From the NCBI GenBank assembly GCA_024138025.1, contig JAMXBD010001107.1:310001-374000 (forward strand): a DNA stretch of 64,000 bases, in the 5' to 3' direction. Below the pieces are notes generated by a model. The model was given only the letters and a program-made list of their open reading frames with translations, was not told where the DNA came from and made no database searches. The DNA is from Combretum micranthum (taxonomy: Eukaryota; Streptophyta; Magnoliopsida; Myrtales; Combretaceae). How positions within the stretch are numbered: the first letter of the stretch is position 1; every line of letters starts with the position of its first letter. Shown here piece after piece: positions 62,801 through 64,000 of this stretch. The translations under genes were made by a program, and so were the position numbers.

Positions 62801-64000
62801 ATGGGGGATTTTGTTCGGTTCATTGTGTATGCTCATGGGAATGTTGTGATTGGAAAATACGGTCCAGAGTATGACCGAGCTCCCATTAAGAAGGTGCGGA
62901 TCAGAACCGATGCTGACTTTAACCAATTTTTGAGCAAGATATGTGCTAGTGTCGGTGTAGATCCAAGTAGGGGAGCTGTCCAAATTATCCACAGACACCC
63001 TCATTATATGCCGAATGGGCCATCGTTCATGTTGCTGCCTATTGTAGATGACGAAGGTGTTGAAGACTTGATTGACCAGGCTAAGGAGCTTGGTTCAGGC
63101 CTATTGCAAGAGTTGTATGTGCAGGTACAAGGACAGTGTAGTGAGCAGACCAAATTTATGCCATCTCAATTGCAGGAAGTTGTGGTTCCAAATGTGGAAG
63201 ACCAACATAACACATTTCTTGACCCCATAGGTGGGGTCGGTGTATGCAATCAAACACCTCAGCAGCAAGTTATGGTACATCATTCTCCTATGAACTTTGA
63301 AGAGTATGAGCCAACGAATGTCGAAGAAGGAATGGTGGAACTTGAAAGGAGAATTGAACAAGAAGTTATGCCAATTCTTAATCCTAGAGCCACGGATGGT
63401 CATGTTTATGTAGATGAAGATGGGGATGCAATAGAAGACGAACAAAGTGACAGTGAGGAGGAAGATAATCCCGAACGGATAAATGATGTCGATGTTGTGA
63501 CCATGAGCACATCACAACAACCTTCCAGTGCAAGACAAAATTCTCTAACTAATGATCCTTCTGAGGGTGGTGTAAGGGATAAGGTACCGTTTTTCAATAT
63601 CGGCAACAGTGATGGGTATATAACTTTTGAGGAAAGTTTGAGTATAATGAGCAAGAACATTTCAAATGCAGATGATCTCAACAAAGGTATGATGTTCACC
63701 ACAAAAGCAGATCTTATTAACCATGTGAAAAAATTTCATGTGAAGCAACACTGTAACTTTAGGGTGGATGATTCAACCAAAACTGTATGGTCAGCATATT
63801 GTATGAAACGAGAAGAGGGGTGTAAATGGAGACTGCGTGCTTGTAAGAAGAAGCTTGAGGGTCTCTTCGTCATTACCAGATTAGAAGGACCTCACACATG
63901 CCTTAACCCTATGGTCGGGTAAGACCATTCTCAGATAGATTGTAATGTTCTTGCAAGAGAGTTCTTGACGATGGTTAAGGATGATGTAGATGTAAAAACG
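62801..64000 (+). pseudogene. N-terminal half of MuDR-type transposase (interrupted by an in-frame stop, truncated by window)
   Basis: Open from ATG 62801 to TAA 63920-63922 (373 residues). The N-terminus (MGDFVRFIVYAHGNVVIGKY to about residue 110) resembles the N-terminal domain of plant MULE proteins. An acidic linker (about residues 205-225) and then a MuDR DNA-binding-type domain follow: FTTKADLINHVKKFHVKQHC, then CKWRLRACKK and GPHTC near the stop. After TAA the same frame stays open to the window end and reads on in the family pattern (DHSQIDCNVLAREFL, then MVKDDVDVK), so the stop interrupts a longer protein, probably at an original Gln codon. The catalytic domain would lie past 64000. 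Confidence 0.8.

Larger units (their letters stand above)
61700..64000 (+). mobile_element. 5' part of a Mutator-like (MuDR-type) element, continuing past the window
   Basis: The region before the transposase has repeated GAACGCATT, CATGCG and GGACGCATT words (61798-61945 and 62451-62475) and a GC-rich tandem repeat (62084-62300). The left end probably lies near 61700 (TGGGTTTTGTACGAAATACC) but the inverted repeat cannot be confirmed, as its partner is outside the window. Confidence 0.6.

Overview
The window is nuclear DNA of a flowering plant, almost certainly a eudicot. The evidence is AT-rich intergenic DNA with abundant plant transposons (Ty3/gypsy, Ty1/copia, hAT, PIF/Harbinger-like and Mutator-like), GT-AG introns, telo-box promoter motifs, and three split housekeeping-type genes whose proteins closely resemble Arabidopsis ones. 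All three genes lie on the + strand: a Vti1-type vesicle SNARE (24034-27139), a predicted plastid protein with a DUF3110-like domain (39495-43190), and the ankyrin-repeat/Raf-like kinase VIK (53838-60125).

Layout. 1-11127 has no host gene that I recognise. It holds a 33-bp minisatellite, the end of a copia-type LTR with an unusual chain of small hairpins (about 1843-2655), and a 0.9-kb hAT element with target duplication (8574-9508). 11128-23470 is a full-length but degenerate 12.3-kb Ty3/gypsy element of Tat type on the - strand: two LTRs of about 650 bp, PBS, gag, protease, RT, two RNase H domains, integrase and PPT. Between integrase and the left LTR it carries an extra gene-like region in the opposite orientation, with its own TATA box and intron-like segments. 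23471-27139 is the SNARE gene, with a MITE in intron 3. 27140-31340 holds MITE-like repeats, a GC-richer island and a small tandem duplication.

31341-40171 is a direct tandem duplication of about 4 kb that copied the promoter and first exon of the DUF3110-like gene. The upstream copy of exon 1 is frameshifted. Three transposons are each present in only one of the two copies, so the other copy shows the empty site. 43191-53500 is intergenic, with a copia polymerase relic (- strand) and a probable solo LTR. 60126 to the end is intergenic and then the 5' part of a Mutator-like element: GC-rich 67-bp tandem repeats and the N-terminal half of a MuDR-type transposase with an in-frame stop.

The three genes have unrelated roles (vesicle fusion, plastid, kinase signalling) and do not form a functional cluster. 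Two of them each lack exactly one base relative to the expected reading frame, in or beside a homopolymer. This suggests either recent decay or uncorrected assembly indels. I found no clearly new biological system. The observations most worth a second look are the antisense gene inside the Tat element, the promoter/exon-1 duplication with datable insertions, and the hairpin chain at 1843-2370.
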